A DNA stretch of 60,265 bases from Deltaproteobacteria bacterium RBG_16_49_23 (GCA_001798855.1 MGQQ01000126.1:1-60265), one strand, 5' to 3'. Counted from the stretch's first letter, positions 8,104 through 16,955 are shown. The notes: generated from the letters alone by a model not told the origin. Translations and numbers: made by a program.

Positions 8104-9855
8104 ATGAAACCGCTTATCGGCAGATCGTTATCCGTCTTGCTCTCCATCGTCCTTCTCGCTTCGTGTGCAAGCGCCCAGAAGGTTGATCCATCAACACCTC
8201 AAGCAGTCCCTTCTTCCCCGGTTAAAGAATCGCCTCCGAAAAAACTGCCTCCTCCCAAACCCCGCGCCTATTATCACTTCCTCCTCTCCCAACTTAACTT
8301 GAGAGAGGGGAAACTCGATGAAGCCATCGAAGAGCTCAGAGAGGCAATCACCCATGACCAAAAAGAGCCCTCCCTGCGCGTCGATCTGGCCTCCCTCTAT
8401 ATCTATAAGGGACTGATGAACGAGGCCATTGAGGAGTGTCAGGCGGCTATTCGTGTGGACCCCCTTCACCTGACCGCCCACCTCCTGCTGGGGGGGATCT
8501 ATTCCTCCCTGAAAAAGAACCAGCTTGCCATCGACTCCTATAAGAAGGCTATTGAGATTTCGCCCCAGCATCGGGAAAGTCATCTCTACCTGAGCTCCCT
8601 CTATGCAGAGGGCCGGGAGTATGAGAAGGCGATCCATCTCCTCCAGCAGTTTCTCCAAATGGAACCCAACTCCGCCATGGGCCTCTATTCCCTCGGGAGG
8701 ATCTACGCCGAGACAAAATCTTATGACAAGGCAGAGGAATATTTTTTAAAGGTCCTGGCCATCGAACCGAATCAGGTCCATGCCCTGATGGATCTGGGGA
8801 TCGTCTATGAGATCCAGAACGAGACCCAGAAGGCCGAAGAGGTTTATCAGAGGATTCTCACCCTCTATCCTGACCACAAACAGGCGAGAAACCGGCTGGG
8901 ACAGACCTATATCAAAGAGAAAAAACTGGATGAGGCGCTAACCCAGTTTCAGGAACTCCAGAAATCAGGTTCAGGTGATCTCAACATCCGGACAAAGATC
9001 GGCCTCATCTATCTCGAACAGGGGAAACTGGACCAGGCCATCCTCGAATTCAACTTTGTCCTTGGCGCCAGTCCGGGAGACGACCGGGTAAGGTATTATC
9101 TGGGAGCCGCCTATGTGGAGAAAGGGGCGCTCGATCTGGCTATTGCGGAATTCAAAAAGATCCCCGTTGAATCGAATCTATTTGCGGACTCCCGGAGAAG
9201 CATCGTCCTCATCTTCAAGAAACAGAACCGGACCCAGGACGCATTCCGACTTATGGAGGAATCGATTCAGGCCAAACCGAAGGAACCGGATCTCTATCTC
9301 ATTCTCGCGGCCCTCTTCGAACAAGAGGAGCAGTTGCCGAGGGCTCTTGAAACCCTCAAGAAAGGATTGGCACAAAACAGTGAGAATGTCGACCTCCATT
9401 ATCAGCTCAGCGCCCTCTACGATAAAATGGGAGACTTTGAGAAGATGGTCTCCGGGATGAAGGAGGTCCTGCGGCTCGATCCGGATCACGCCGATGCCCT
9501 GAACTATCTGGGTTACTCCTATGCAGAAAAAGAGATTCATCTCGAAGAGGCTCTCCGGATGATTCAGAAGGCGATGGCGTTAAAGCCCCATATGGGCTAT
9601 ATCACCGACAGCCTGGGATGGGCCTATTTTAAGCTTGGAGACTATGCGCGGGCGGTGGAAGAACTCGAGAAGGCAAACCAATTGACCCCGAATGATCCCG
9701 TCGTCACGGAACATCTGGGGGATGGCTATTCCAAACTGAGCCGGATGGATAAAGCGAGAGAGCTTTATGAGAAGGCCCTCACCTTGAATCCAAAACCTGA
9801 TCAGATGGAGAGACTGAAGAAAAAGATTGAGGAGTTGAGGGGAAAGAAGAACTAA
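8104..9855 (+). CDS. TPR-repeat lipoprotein
   Basis: The 583-residue protein has a lipoprotein signal peptide ending in LLASC (Cys at about residue 21), so it should be lipid-anchored in the envelope. A Pro/Lys-rich linker follows. The rest is a long array of roughly fifteen tetratricopeptide repeats (about residues 50-575), recognisable by repeated A-x3-Y/L-x-G and A-x4-KA-x5-P signatures such as YDKAEEYFLKVLAIEPN. TPR solenoids scaffold protein complexes, often for secretion, pili or outer-membrane assembly. It stands alone on the plus strand. No enzymatic domain is present and the partner is unknown. Confidence 0.88.
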   Translation: MKPLIGRSLSVLLSIVLLASCASAQKVDPSTPQAVPSSPVKESPPKKLPPPKPRAYYHFLLSQLNLREGKLDEAIEELREAITHDQKEPSLRVDLASLYIYKGLMNEAIEECQAAIRVDPLHLTAHLLLGGIYSSLKKNQLAIDSYKKAIEISPQHRESHLYLSSLYAEGREYEKAIHLLQQFLQMEPNSAMGLYSLGRIYAETKSYDKAEEYFLKVLAIEPNQVHALMDLGIVYEIQNETQKAEEVYQRILTLYPDHKQARNRLGQTYIKEKKLDEALTQFQELQKSGSGDLNIRTKIGLIYLEQGKLDQAILEFNFVLGASPGDDRVRYYLGAAYVEKGALDLAIAEFKKIPVESNLFADSRRSIVLIFKKQNRTQDAFRLMEESIQAKPKEPDLYLILAALFEQEEQLPRALETLKKGLAQNSENVDLHYQLSALYDKMGDFEKMVSGMKEVLRLDPDHADALNYLGYSYAEKEIHLEEALRMIQKAMALKPHMGYITDSLGWAYFKLGDYARAVEELEKANQLTPNDPVVTEHLGDGYSKLSRMDKARELYEKALTLNPKPDQMERLKKKIEELRGKKN

Positions 9856-9869
9856 TCAATTTTCAATGA

Positions 9870-10011
9870 TCAGTCTTCAGTTCTCAATGGTCAATGAACA
9901 TAAAAAAGACACGCCATCTTTGAGGTTGGGATTGGGAACAGGTCATTGATGGTTCAGAATTGAAGTTGAGAAATGATCAATGACCATTGAGAACTGACCA
10001 TTGATCATTTT
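9870..10011. repeat. Inverted repeat of TCAATG/CATTGA words
   Basis: The segments near 9870-9900 (GATCAGTCTTCAGTTCTCAATGG) and 9955-10005 (GAATTGAAG through CCATTGAGAACTGACCATTG) are made of the same short words in opposite orientation. The element separates two convergent genes and could serve as a bidirectional terminator. Confidence 0.7.
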
Positions 10012-10251
10012 TTATCCTCCTGCTACGGGAGGGAAGATGGAGAGGACATCTCCCTCTTGTAAGACCTGATCTTTTTTCCCATGGACACCATTGATGAGAA
10101 TGATCTTGGGGATCTCTTCAGGGATGTTAAGCTTGACCAGGATTTCCTGAACCCTCGTATGTTCATCGATCTCCATCCGGCATGAAAACCGGCCACTCCC
10201 CTTCGGGAGATAATCCCGCAATGTAGCAAAGAGTTTCACTTCAATTTCCAT
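10012..10251 (-). CDS. MoaD/ThiS-family sulfur-carrier protein
   Basis: The 79-residue protein has the ubiquitin-like fold pattern of MoaD/ThiS: an MEIEVKLFATLRDY first strand, an IILINGV central strand, a GDVLSIFPPVAGG tail and the essential C-terminal Gly-Gly. Such proteins are adenylated by an E1-like enzyme and carry a thiocarboxylate used to build molybdopterin or thiamine thiazole. The FPPVAGG ending favours MoaD over ThiS. No moaE, moeB or thiG gene is nearby, so the pathway is not fixed by context. A single-gene unit, convergent with the TPR gene. Confidence 0.85.
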   Translation of the reverse strand: MEIEVKLFATLRDYLPKGSGRFSCRMEIDEHTRVQEILVKLNIPEEIPKIILINGVHGKKDQVLQEGDVLSIFPPVAGG

Positions 10252-10480
10252 CGAAATTCGTTCCCAGCCTCCTGCATCAAAAATCTATTATGGAAGACAT
10301 GATCCCGACTCTTTTTTTTTCAATTCCATTATATCGGAAAATTGCTCCTCTGGCAAGGTCTAAAGAGATCCAATATCTCTTTTCTGTTGCCTAAAGAAAG
10401 CAAAATTGGTATAAATTTAAACACTGGGAAAATGGAATGTTGGAATACTGGAAGGATGGGGGATAAAAGGCAATCATCTT
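10252..10480. other. Intergenic region between divergent genes
   Basis: AT-rich gap between the MoaD/ThiS gene and the stress protein gene. A short TGGAATGTTGGAATACTGG word run lies at about 10433-10451. I see no clear promoter matching both boxes. Confidence 0.35.
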
Positions 10481-10496
10481 TTTGAAGGAGGCTGAT

Positions 10497-10934
10497 ATGT
10501 ACAAGAAGATTTTAATCCCTTTGGACGGTTCGGAATTGGCCAAGAAAGCACTGCCTCACGCTGAGAAACTGGCCAATATTTTGGGCTCTGAAATCATTCT
10601 CTTTCAGGTTGTTCACTTTATGCCCTTCTACGGATCGCCTGAACTGGTCACGCCCCTCATCGTCGACGAGAAACAGAAGGAGGGGGCGGAGCGGTATCTC
10701 CTGAGCCTGGCAGAGGAGTTGAAACAGAAGGGCCTCAAGGTCTCGGCTACGGTGAAGACAGGTCAGCAGGTGGCTGTGGAGATTATCGACTTTGCAAAAG
10801 AGATTGGGGCGGATCTGATCATCATGTGCACCCATGGCCGGTCCGGAATTACCCGGTGGGTCCTGGGAAGCATCGCCCTCAAAGTCTTAACACGGGCGGA
10901 GACTCCTATCCTTCTTCTACGTGCAAAGGAATAA
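10497..10934 (+). CDS. Universal stress protein UspA family
   Basis: The protein of about 145 residues begins MYKKILIPLDGSE, the classic Usp first strand. It ends with the nucleotide-binding pattern HGRSGITRWVLGS (G-x2-G-x9-G-S), so it belongs to the ATP-binding Usp subgroup. The ATG at 10497 is chosen because AAGGAGG lies directly upstream; a TTG at 10482 would place the start ahead of this site. The stop is only 10 bases before the ATG of the next gene, a membrane transporter, so the two are probably co-transcribed. Usp proteins support survival under stress; the specific role here is unknown. Confidence 0.92.
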   Translation: MYKKILIPLDGSELAKKALPHAEKLANILGSEIILFQVVHFMPFYGSPELVTPLIVDEKQKEGAERYLLSLAEELKQKGLKVSATVKTGQQVAVEIIDFAKEIGADLIIMCTHGRSGITRWVLGSIALKVLTRAETPILLLRAKE

Positions 10935-10944
10935 TCCCTGCGAA

Positions 10945-11541
10945 ATGGATACGATTCTTATCGGGCTCTACGTCGCCTGTGAATTGATCGCCAATGTGAC
11001 CGCCGCCAAACCCGTTCAGATAGGCGGCATCGTCGTTCCCGCGGCCATCTTCATCTATGCCCTCACCTTCACCCTCATCGATCTGATCAACGAATCGATT
11101 GGCAAACAGGGCGCCCGAAGAGTGATCCTGGCCGCTTTCATTGCCAACCTCCTTCTGGCCGCCTATGTCCAATTTGCCGTTGCCCTTCCTCCTGCCCCTT
11201 TCTATAAAGGACAGGAGGGGTTTGCCGGCGTTCTGGGGAACACCCCAAGGATCGTCTTTGCGAGTCTTACCGCTTACCTCATCAGTTCGCTCATCGATGC
11301 TGAAGTTTTTGCCCTATGGAGAACCCATGTCCGTGGACCGAAGTGGGCAAGGGTTCTGGTGAGCAATTCCCTTTCAACCTGGGTGGACAGTGTGGTCTTC
11401 ATCACCCTGGCCTTCTCTGGCCTCATGCCGGTCTGGCCTTTGATCAAAGGCCAGTACATGGTCAAGATGGCCATCACCATTGGAAGCCTCCCCCTGATCT
11501 ACCTGGTGAGAAGCCAGAAAAAGAAGGCAGATGGCGGATAG
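10945..11541 (+). CDS. VUT/YhhQ family transporter (putative queuosine precursor transporter)
   Basis: About 198 residues with some six hydrophobic segments, and a first membrane helix with CELIANVTAAKPVQIGG, the signature region of the VUT (YhhQ) family. Members import queuosine precursors such as preQ0/preQ1. An acidic pair in TLIDLINES and a conserved WVDSVVFITLAF segment fit the family. The ATG at 10945 was taken as start; a GTG at 10921 would overlap the stress protein gene by 14 bases. No queuosine synthesis genes or preQ1 riboswitch are visible nearby, though a QueG-like protein is encoded at 38801. Substrate is inferred from family only. Confidence 0.85.
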   Translation: MDTILIGLYVACELIANVTAAKPVQIGGIVVPAAIFIYALTFTLIDLINESIGKQGARRVILAAFIANLLLAAYVQFAVALPPAPFYKGQEGFAGVLGNTPRIVFASLTAYLISSLIDAEVFALWRTHVRGPKWARVLVSNSLSTWVDSVVFITLAFSGLMPVWPLIKGQYMVKMAITIGSLPLIYLVRSQKKKADGG

Positions 11542-11583
11542 CAGATAGCAGATTAAAAATATGATCTAAGGGTTAGAGAAATT

Positions 11584-12645
11584 ATGAAAAAAGAGCACAT
11601 CTTTCTGATCTTTATTCTTCTTCTTGCCTCTCTCTCGTTTTACTACCTTTACCAGGTCCTCTCTCCTTTTTTGGCGCCCATCCTCTGGGCGATTCTTCTG
11701 GCCATCGTCTTCAACCCTCTCTTTCTGAAACTCCAACGCCTTTTGAAGAAAAAGAGGGTTCTCTCCGCTCTTGCGATGACACTCTTCGTGGTCCTGGTGA
11801 TCGTCCTTCCAGCAGGTCTCCTGATGGTCTCCCTGGCCAATGAAGTGATCGATTTTTACCATCACTTGGACGAGATGATCAAAACGGGTCGCTTGCAATC
11901 CTATTTGAACCGGATCGGGGAACTCCCCCTGCTCAAAGGGGCTCTGGAAAAGCTGAAGCAATATGTGGATCTATCCCAGGCAGACCCATTCAATCTTCTG
12001 TTGAAGAATGTTCAACAGATCAGCGCCTTTCTCTTCAACCAGACCTCCAATCTCCTGAAGTCCATCTCCACCTTTATCGTCGGCTTCTTTTTCACCCTTC
12101 TCTCCCTTTACTACCTTTTCAAAGACGGGGATCATCTCCTGAACAGGCTTAAAGAGATAGTCCCTCTTCCTGCAAGAGAGAGTAAACTGATTATTCAGCG
12201 ATTCAAAGATATGGTCTCTGCCACTATCTATGGAGGAATATTGATTGCAATCATTCAGGGGATCCTGGGCGGGTTGTCATTCTGGGTATTGGGTATTGCC
12301 TCTCCGATCTTCTGGGGGACGGTCATGGCTTTTCTCTCCTTCATCCCGATGGGCGGAACAGCCCTCATCTGGGGTCCGGCGGCCCTCTTCTTATTCATTC
12401 AGGGAGCTTTTCTGAAAGGGATCATTCTTCTGGGTTTGGGAATTTTACTCATCGGTATGATCGACAATCTTCTGAGGCCCCTGTTCGTCAGCACTCGAAC
12501 GAACATCCATCCTCTTCTTCTCTTCTTCTCTGTTCTGGGTGGTATTCAGGCCTTCGGGATGATCGGGGTGGTGGCTGGTCCGCTGATTATGACCCTCTCT
12601 CTTACCCTCATTGAAATCTATGTCCAGGGAATCAAAGAATTTTAG
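11584..12645 (+). CDS. AI-2E/PerM family membrane transporter
   Basis: The 353-residue protein has about eight hydrophobic segments in the AI-2E exporter (PerM) pattern. Two N-terminal helices separated by a basic loop are followed by a soluble region (about residues 95-150), then the central helices with LYYLFKDG and the C-terminal helices with the family motifs SFIPMGGTALIWGP and DNLLRPLFVSTRTNIHPLL. Family members have been linked to autoinducer-2 export and to sodium/proton antiport, so the substrate is uncertain. It lies 42 bases after the VUT gene and may share its transcript. Confidence 0.9.
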   Translation: MKKEHIFLIFILLLASLSFYYLYQVLSPFLAPILWAILLAIVFNPLFLKLQRLLKKKRVLSALAMTLFVVLVIVLPAGLLMVSLANEVIDFYHHLDEMIKTGRLQSYLNRIGELPLLKGALEKLKQYVDLSQADPFNLLLKNVQQISAFLFNQTSNLLKSISTFIVGFFFTLLSLYYLFKDGDHLLNRLKEIVPLPARESKLIIQRFKDMVSATIYGGILIAIIQGILGGLSFWVLGIASPIFWGTVMAFLSFIPMGGTALIWGPAALFLFIQGAFLKGIILLGLGILLIGMIDNLLRPLFVSTRTNIHPLLLFFSVLGGIQAFGMIGVVAGPLIMTLSLTLIEIYVQGIKEF

Positions 12646-12692
12646 AATGCGGATTGCGGATTTAAATTCCGCATTCCGCATTCAACATTCCG
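12645..12692. repeat. Inverted repeat of ATGCGGAT/ATTCCGCAT words
   Basis: The stem AATGCGGATTGCGGATTTAA pairs with TTAAATTCCGCATTCCGCATT almost without a loop. It fills the gap between two convergent genes and probably terminates both transcripts. Confidence 0.75.
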
Positions 12693-12696
12693 CAAT

Positions 12697-13674
12697 TTAA
12701 AGGCTGGGCGCTTCCACGATCTCGACTTTGAACTCTTTCGCCTGAGCGGGTAAGTCTTTAAAGATGATCATAAAAGGGGCGTCTTTGCCCGAAGGGGTGA
12801 TCATCTCCTTCTCCGTTTTAGGCTGAAGGGTCATCTCTCCGGAAAAGAAGGCAGGGGGGAGATTTCTCAACTCTCCGCGACCGATGGTCTGGCCACAGAG
12901 GGTCTCTTTCTCAGCCACTTTCATTCTGTTTTGATCAAAGATCGCCACTTTCACCCTGATATACTTCTTTGTTTTCTGGGATTGGTTATCCACCTTTCCC
13001 TCGATGATATAAAGGAGAGACTCTTCCATCTTCTCTTCATATCCGGTCAGGCTTTTAACGACCAGGCCCTCTTTCTCCGTTCCCCAGATCCCCTCCCACA
13101 ACTGCGCCCCTCTCTTGATGGGATCTTCTAAATAGGAGGAGAGCTTTCCACCGGCTTTCATCTCTGTCCATAAGTAGAAAAGACCGAGTACCAGAATGAC
13201 AATGACGATGACAAGAGCGAAAGGGCGGGAGGAGCTTCTTCTCTTTCCTCTTATTCTTCTCTCCTCGACGCCGGCCTTCTTCGGCCTGGGCTCCCTGGCT
13301 TCCGGTGCTTTCTCTTCTTCAAATTCCGGAAGAGAAAAGGATTCCACCTTCTCCTGAGGAGTCTGGTCGGAAAAGAGAAATTTCTCTTCTTCCTCTTCTG
13401 CCTCCGTGGGCGCCGCCCCTTTCCTCTTTACCTCTCCCTCTTCTTCCTCCTTAGGAGGAGTCCTTTCGATTCCCTTACGATCTTGTCCGATCAACTCCTC
13501 ATGGTATTTGGCAAAAGACTCGAAATCCTCGGCCACTTCCTCTTTCGTCTCCGGAGGCGGGACCACATAGAATACATGCTTGCACCGGGAACATCGAACC
13601 TTTGCCCCCTTTTCTGAGATTCTCGAGTCATCGAGTTGATATTTTGTTAAGCAGGAGGCGCAGGTGACGATCAT
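12697..13674 (-). CDS. MJ0042-type zinc-ribbon membrane protein (DUF3426-like)
   Basis: The 325-residue protein opens with a zinc ribbon with CxxC pairs (CASC at residues 5-8 and CSRC at about 29-32) of the MJ0042/zinc_ribbon_5 type. A long charged, low-complexity Glu/Lys/Pro segment (40-150) leads to one transmembrane helix (about 153-172) and a C-terminal DUF3426-like beta domain with a YIIEGKVDNQSQ strand. This organisation is common in deltaproteobacteria and gammaproteobacteria. The N-terminus would face the cytoplasm and the C-terminus the periplasm. Function is unknown; it may be a membrane-tethered regulator. A 145-bp dispersed repeat begins 31 bases upstream. Confidence 0.8.
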   Translation of the reverse strand: MIVTCASCLTKYQLDDSRISEKGAKVRCSRCKHVFYVVPPPETKEEVAEDFESFAKYHEELIGQDRKGIERTPPKEEEEGEVKRKGAAPTEAEEEEEKFLFSDQTPQEKVESFSLPEFEEEKAPEAREPRPKKAGVEERRIRGKRRSSSRPFALVIVIVILVLGLFYLWTEMKAGGKLSSYLEDPIKRGAQLWEGIWGTEKEGLVVKSLTGYEEKMEESLLYIIEGKVDNQSQKTKKYIRVKVAIFDQNRMKVAEKETLCGQTIGRGELRNLPPAFFSGEMTLQPKTEKEMITPSGKDAPFMIIFKDLPAQAKEFKVEIVEAPSL

Positions 13675-13705
13675 GGTTGGAAACCCCCTTCAAATTATTT
13701 GTTCG

Positions 13706-13850
13706 AGAGCTCTGAAAAACTACTTTTCGCTCTCTGATTACAAAGATTTCAAAAAATGATTCCACAGATTTTTCTTTATTTATCAATACATTTCTAATCT
13801 GTGCAATCGGTCCCTAATCGATGTAATCAGAGATTTCTGAACTTTTTCAG
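13706..13850. repeat. 145-bp dispersed repeat, copy 1
   Basis: This segment, beginning AGAGCTCTG and containing ACTACTTTTCGCTCTCTGAT, recurs with about 80 percent identity at 41996-42140. It contains inverted CTCTGATTAC and GTAATCAGAG ends. Both copies sit just upstream of a minus-strand gene start. It has no coding capacity. Confidence 0.85.
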
Positions 13851-13934
13851 AAACCTTTTTTCCAATTATGATGAAAGGGAAAGGAAAAAGCAAGAATAAA
13901 AAAAATGGAGGATCAGAGGCTTGATCCTTGAGCT

Positions 13935-14014
13935 GGTAACTTTAGTAAGCAGCAGGCAGAAAGCAGTATTAACTGTGATAACTGCCTACTGCATTCTGCT
14001 TACTGCCTACTGTA
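13935..14014. repeat. Inverted repeat of AGCAGGCAG/CTGCCTACTGC words
   Basis: Left words AGTAAGCAGCAGGCAGAAAGCAG are mirrored by CTGCATTCTGCTTACTGCCTACTG on the right. It abuts the stop codon of the ferredoxin-ETF alpha gene and is a likely terminator stem. Confidence 0.7.
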
Positions 14015-14017
14015 GTT

Positions 14018-15217
14018 TTACCGTCCCAGTCGCTTCCTGAATTCCTCCTTGAGCATGGGGACGACGGTAAAAAGGTCGCCGACCACGCCATAGGTGGCAA
14101 TCTTAAAGATGGGCGCTTCCGGATCCTTATTAATGGCCACGATGATGTCTGAGGTCTTCATCCCGGCCTGGTGTTGAATAGAACCTGAAATTCCGCAGGC
14201 AATGTAGATCTTCGGCCTGACTGTCCGGCCGGTCTGTCCGACCTGATGCTCATAAGGGATCCAGCCCGCATCCACGGCGGCACGGGAAGCTCCTACGGCT
14301 GCCCCAAGAACATTTGCCAGCTCGCGGATCACCTTGAAGTTCTCAGGGCTGCCCATGCCTCTTCCTCCCGAGACAATGATCTCCGCATCGGCCAGATTGA
14401 CAGCCTCCGCCCCTTTGATGAATTCCAGAACCTTTGTCCGGATCTGGTCTTCGGTCATCGGCAGGGACTCCCGGATCACCTCCCCTTTTCTCGAGTCATC
14501 CCTTTCAGGCATGGGAAAGACCCTGGGCCGGACCGTGGACATCTGGGGCCGGTAATTGGGGTAGTCGAGAATGGTCGCCATGATATTTCCGCCAAAGGCA
14601 GGCCGTGTCTGTTTGAGATATTTCGTCTCGGGATCGATGTCGAGGCCCGTGCAGTCGGCAGTCAACCCTGCTTCCAGGGTGGTGGCAACCGTTCCGGCGA
14701 AATCCCGTCCCTGAACCGTGGCTCCGAAGAGGACGATTTCAGGCTTATGCTTCCGGATGAGATTGACCGCCGCGCATGCAAAGGGGTCGGTCCGGTAGGG
14801 TTCAAGCAGTGGGCTTTCGGTGACATAAACCTTTTCCGCCCCGAAAGCGATCGCCTCTTTAATGAATCCCTCAACCTCTTTCCCGAAGATGAACCCGCAT
14901 AATTTGCATCCGATGGCATCGGCCAGTTTCCTTCCCTCCCCGAGAAGTTCGAAAGAGACGCCGGAGACCTTTCCCTGCTCGTGCTCGATGAAGACCCAGA
15001 CATCCTTGTAGGCGCCGAGGTCAATCGTCACAGCCTTCTCATCCTTCTCCAGGGTAATGGCGCTAACCGGACAGACATCCACACAGGCCCCGCAGAAAGT
15101 GCACTTCTCATCAACAACGGCAATCCCCTCCTTCATGCTCAATGCCCCGAAGGGACAGGCAGAAACACAGGCTTCGCATCCTGTGCAGGTCTCTTTATCG
15201 ATCGATAATCTGGCCAA
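14018..15217 (-). CDS. etfA: Electron transfer flavoprotein alpha subunit with N-terminal 2[4Fe-4S] ferredoxin domain
   Basis: Residues 1-60 form a bacterial ferredoxin domain with two CxxCxxCxxxCP motifs (CTGCEACVSACP and CTFCGACVDVCP). Residues 70-399 are ETF alpha, with the FAD-binding C-terminal part including GGRGMGSPENF, VGASRAAVDAGW, QVGQTGRTV and CGISGSIQHQAGM. ETF shuttles electrons between acyl-CoA dehydrogenases and membrane or ferredoxin partners. The fused ferredoxin domain is typical of anaerobes and suggests a direct route to Fe-S carriers. It follows etfB by 150 bases and belongs to the thiolase/hydratase cluster. All binding motifs look intact. Whether it bifurcates electrons cannot be told from sequence alone. 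Confidence 0.95.
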   Translation of the reverse strand: MARLSIDKETCTGCEACVSACPFGALSMKEGIAVVDEKCTFCGACVDVCPVSAITLEKDEKAVTIDLGAYKDVWVFIEHEQGKVSGVSFELLGEGRKLADAIGCKLCGFIFGKEVEGFIKEAIAFGAEKVYVTESPLLEPYRTDPFACAAVNLIRKHKPEIVLFGATVQGRDFAGTVATTLEAGLTADCTGLDIDPETKYLKQTRPAFGGNIMATILDYPNYRPQMSTVRPRVFPMPERDDSRKGEVIRESLPMTEDQIRTKVLEFIKGAEAVNLADAEIIVSGGRGMGSPENFKVIRELANVLGAAVGASRAAVDAGWIPYEHQVGQTGRTVRPKIYIACGISGSIQHQAGMKTSDIIVAINKDPEAPIFKIATYGVVGDLFTVVPMLKEEFRKRLGR

Positions 15218-15238
15218 TCTCGTCTCCTCCTATATAGA

Positions 15239-15360
15239 CTGGAAACCTGGAATAATGGATTAGAAATTTCAGATTTCAAATTTCAGATTTCAGATTGAAA
15301 ATTCAATTTGAAATTTGCAATTTGCGATTTGAAATACAATATTCCATCACTCCAAAAGAA
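15239..15360. repeat. Word repeat of AATTTCAGATTTC and TGGAAT units
   Basis: Tandem TTTCAGATTTCAAATTTCAG words are followed by inverted TTGAAATTTGCAATTTGCG words, flanked by CTGGAATAATGG and ATATTCCATCACTCC. It fills the gap between etfB and etfA. Confidence 0.6.
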
Positions 15361-15366
15361 TTTTGA

Positions 15367-16161
15367 TTATTTAATCACTTTCGAATCCATCAATTTATTG
15401 ACAAGGAGTGGAACCACCTCCGTCAACTCCCCTTTCAAGACCTCTCCCCCTCCTCTGGACTCGGGTGAGAAGACTTTCGTCACCCAGGTGGGTGATCCCT
15501 TCAGTCCGAGCCGGTTCTCGTCGGCCTGAATATCCTTTGCCGAAAGAGTCGGAATCTGGGCCTTGGCCGCCTTCTTGATCCCCAGGAGGGAAGGAAGTCT
15601 GGGTTCGTTGATATCCTTGACAACGGTGATGAGAGCGGGGAGCGACGATTCAACCACTTCTTTTCCATTCTCCATCAGTCGTTCCACTACGATCTTCTTC
15701 TTTTCGACATTGATCTCCCTCACCTTGCAGACATAGGTCAGTTGCGGGAGCCCCAGACGGGTGGCGACGCCCGGACCAACCTGGGCCGTATCGCCGTCAA
15801 TCGCCTGTTTCCCGCAGAAGATGAGGTCGGCGCCTCCGATATGCTCGATCGTCTTGGACACGGCATAGGCGGTCGCCAGCGTATCGGCTCCTGCAAAAGC
15901 CCTGTCCGAAACGAGATAGACTTTATCGCAACCCACAGCCAGCGCATTCTTCAGAACTTCGATGGCCTGGGGAGGCCCCATCGTGATCACATGAACCTCG
16001 CCGCCATACTTCTCCTTGGTGCGGAGCCCCTCTTCAATCGCAAACTCATCAAAAGGATTGGTAATGCTGGCCACGCCTTCACGGACCAGGGTATTGGTCT
16101 CGGGGTTGATCTTCACATCCGTTGTATCGGGAACCTGCTTGATACAGACAACGATCTTCAC
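15367..16161 (-). CDS. etfB: Electron transfer flavoprotein beta subunit
   Basis: The 264-residue protein starts MKIVVCIKQVPDTTDVKINP, the diagnostic ETF beta N-terminus. It contains the family motifs NPFDEFAIEEGLR, the AMP-binding segment around CGKQAIDGDTAQVGP and a VVERLMENGKEVVESSLP strand. It forms the soluble heterodimer with the alpha subunit encoded downstream and accepts electrons from acyl-CoA dehydrogenation. It lies 11 bases after the enoyl-CoA hydratase stop, so the two genes are translated from one transcript. No acyl-CoA dehydrogenase gene is in the window, so the electron donor is encoded elsewhere. Confidence 0.95.
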   Translation of the reverse strand: MKIVVCIKQVPDTTDVKINPETNTLVREGVASITNPFDEFAIEEGLRTKEKYGGEVHVITMGPPQAIEVLKNALAVGCDKVYLVSDRAFAGADTLATAYAVSKTIEHIGGADLIFCGKQAIDGDTAQVGPGVATRLGLPQLTYVCKVREINVEKKKIVVERLMENGKEVVESSLPALITVVKDINEPRLPSLLGIKKAAKAQIPTLSAKDIQADENRLGLKGSPTWVTKVFSPESRGGGEVLKGELTEVVPLLVNKLMDSKVIK

Positions 16162-16172
16162 CTTGCTCCTCC

Positions 16173-16955
16173 TTATCTCCCTTTAAAATCGGCTTTCCTC
16201 TTCTCGATAAAAGCCCGCATCCCTTCTTTCTGATCCTCTGACGCAAACCCGATGCCAAAGGCATAGGATTCCAGGTTACAGGCTTCTGTAAGATCCATAT
16301 TGAAGCCGGCATTCACCGCCATCTTCGCCAGCCTCACACCCACCGCTCCGTTTCCCGCTATCTGAAGGGCCACCTTCTTCGTCTCCTCTATCAGGGTGGC
16401 CTGGGGAAAGATCTTGTTGACGATCCCCATCTGAAATGCCTCCTGAGCGCCGATCATCTTGCCCGTGAAGATCAATTCCTTCGCCTTCCCTTTTCCGATC
16501 AGGCGGGGAAGCCTCTGGGTTCCTCCGAAACCGGGAAAGATGCCGAGGGTCACCTCGGGGAGGCCGAACTTCGCATTCTCAGAAGCATAGACGAAGTCAC
16601 AGGAAAGGGCGATCTCCGTTCCCCCTCCCAGGGCGAAACCATTGACCGCCGCAATAACCGGACAATGGAAGTCCTGCAACATCTTCAATGTGTGGTGGCC
16701 CGTCTTTGAAAAGTTGAGGGCTTCGATTGAATTCATCTCCATCATCTGCAGGATATCGGCGCCGGCCACAAAGGCTTTCTCGCCGGCTCCGGTGACGATG
16801 AGAGCCTTCAGTCCCGGTTGATCCTTCGCCTCCTCGAGTCCCATCTGGATCTCCTGAAGCGTATCGAGGTTTAAGGCATTGAGGGCCTTCGGACGGTTAA
16901 TCGTCAAGATCCCGATCTCTCCCTCAAAAGAAACTATGATATTTTTATATTCCAT
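16173..16955 (-). CDS. Enoyl-CoA hydratase/crotonase
   Basis: A 260-residue crotonase-fold enzyme. The oxyanion-hole segment GAGEKAFVAGADILQM and the two catalytic glutamates, in ALGGGTEIALS (about residue 113) and LPEVTLGIFPGFGGTQRLPR (about 133), are both present. It therefore should hydrate short-chain 2-enoyl-CoA to 3-hydroxyacyl-CoA. The length and sequence resemble 3-hydroxybutyryl-CoA dehydratases. It sits between thiolase and etfB, which fits a butanoyl/crotonyl-CoA pathway running in either degradative or synthetic direction. The 3-hydroxyacyl-CoA dehydrogenase of the pathway is not in the window. Confidence 0.93.
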   Translation of the reverse strand: MEYKNIIVSFEGEIGILTINRPKALNALNLDTLQEIQMGLEEAKDQPGLKALIVTGAGEKAFVAGADILQMMEMNSIEALNFSKTGHHTLKMLQDFHCPVIAAVNGFALGGGTEIALSCDFVYASENAKFGLPEVTLGIFPGFGGTQRLPRLIGKGKAKELIFTGKMIGAQEAFQMGIVNKIFPQATLIEETKKVALQIAGNGAVGVRLAKMAVNAGFNMDLTEACNLESYAFGIGFASEDQKEGMRAFIEKRKADFKGR

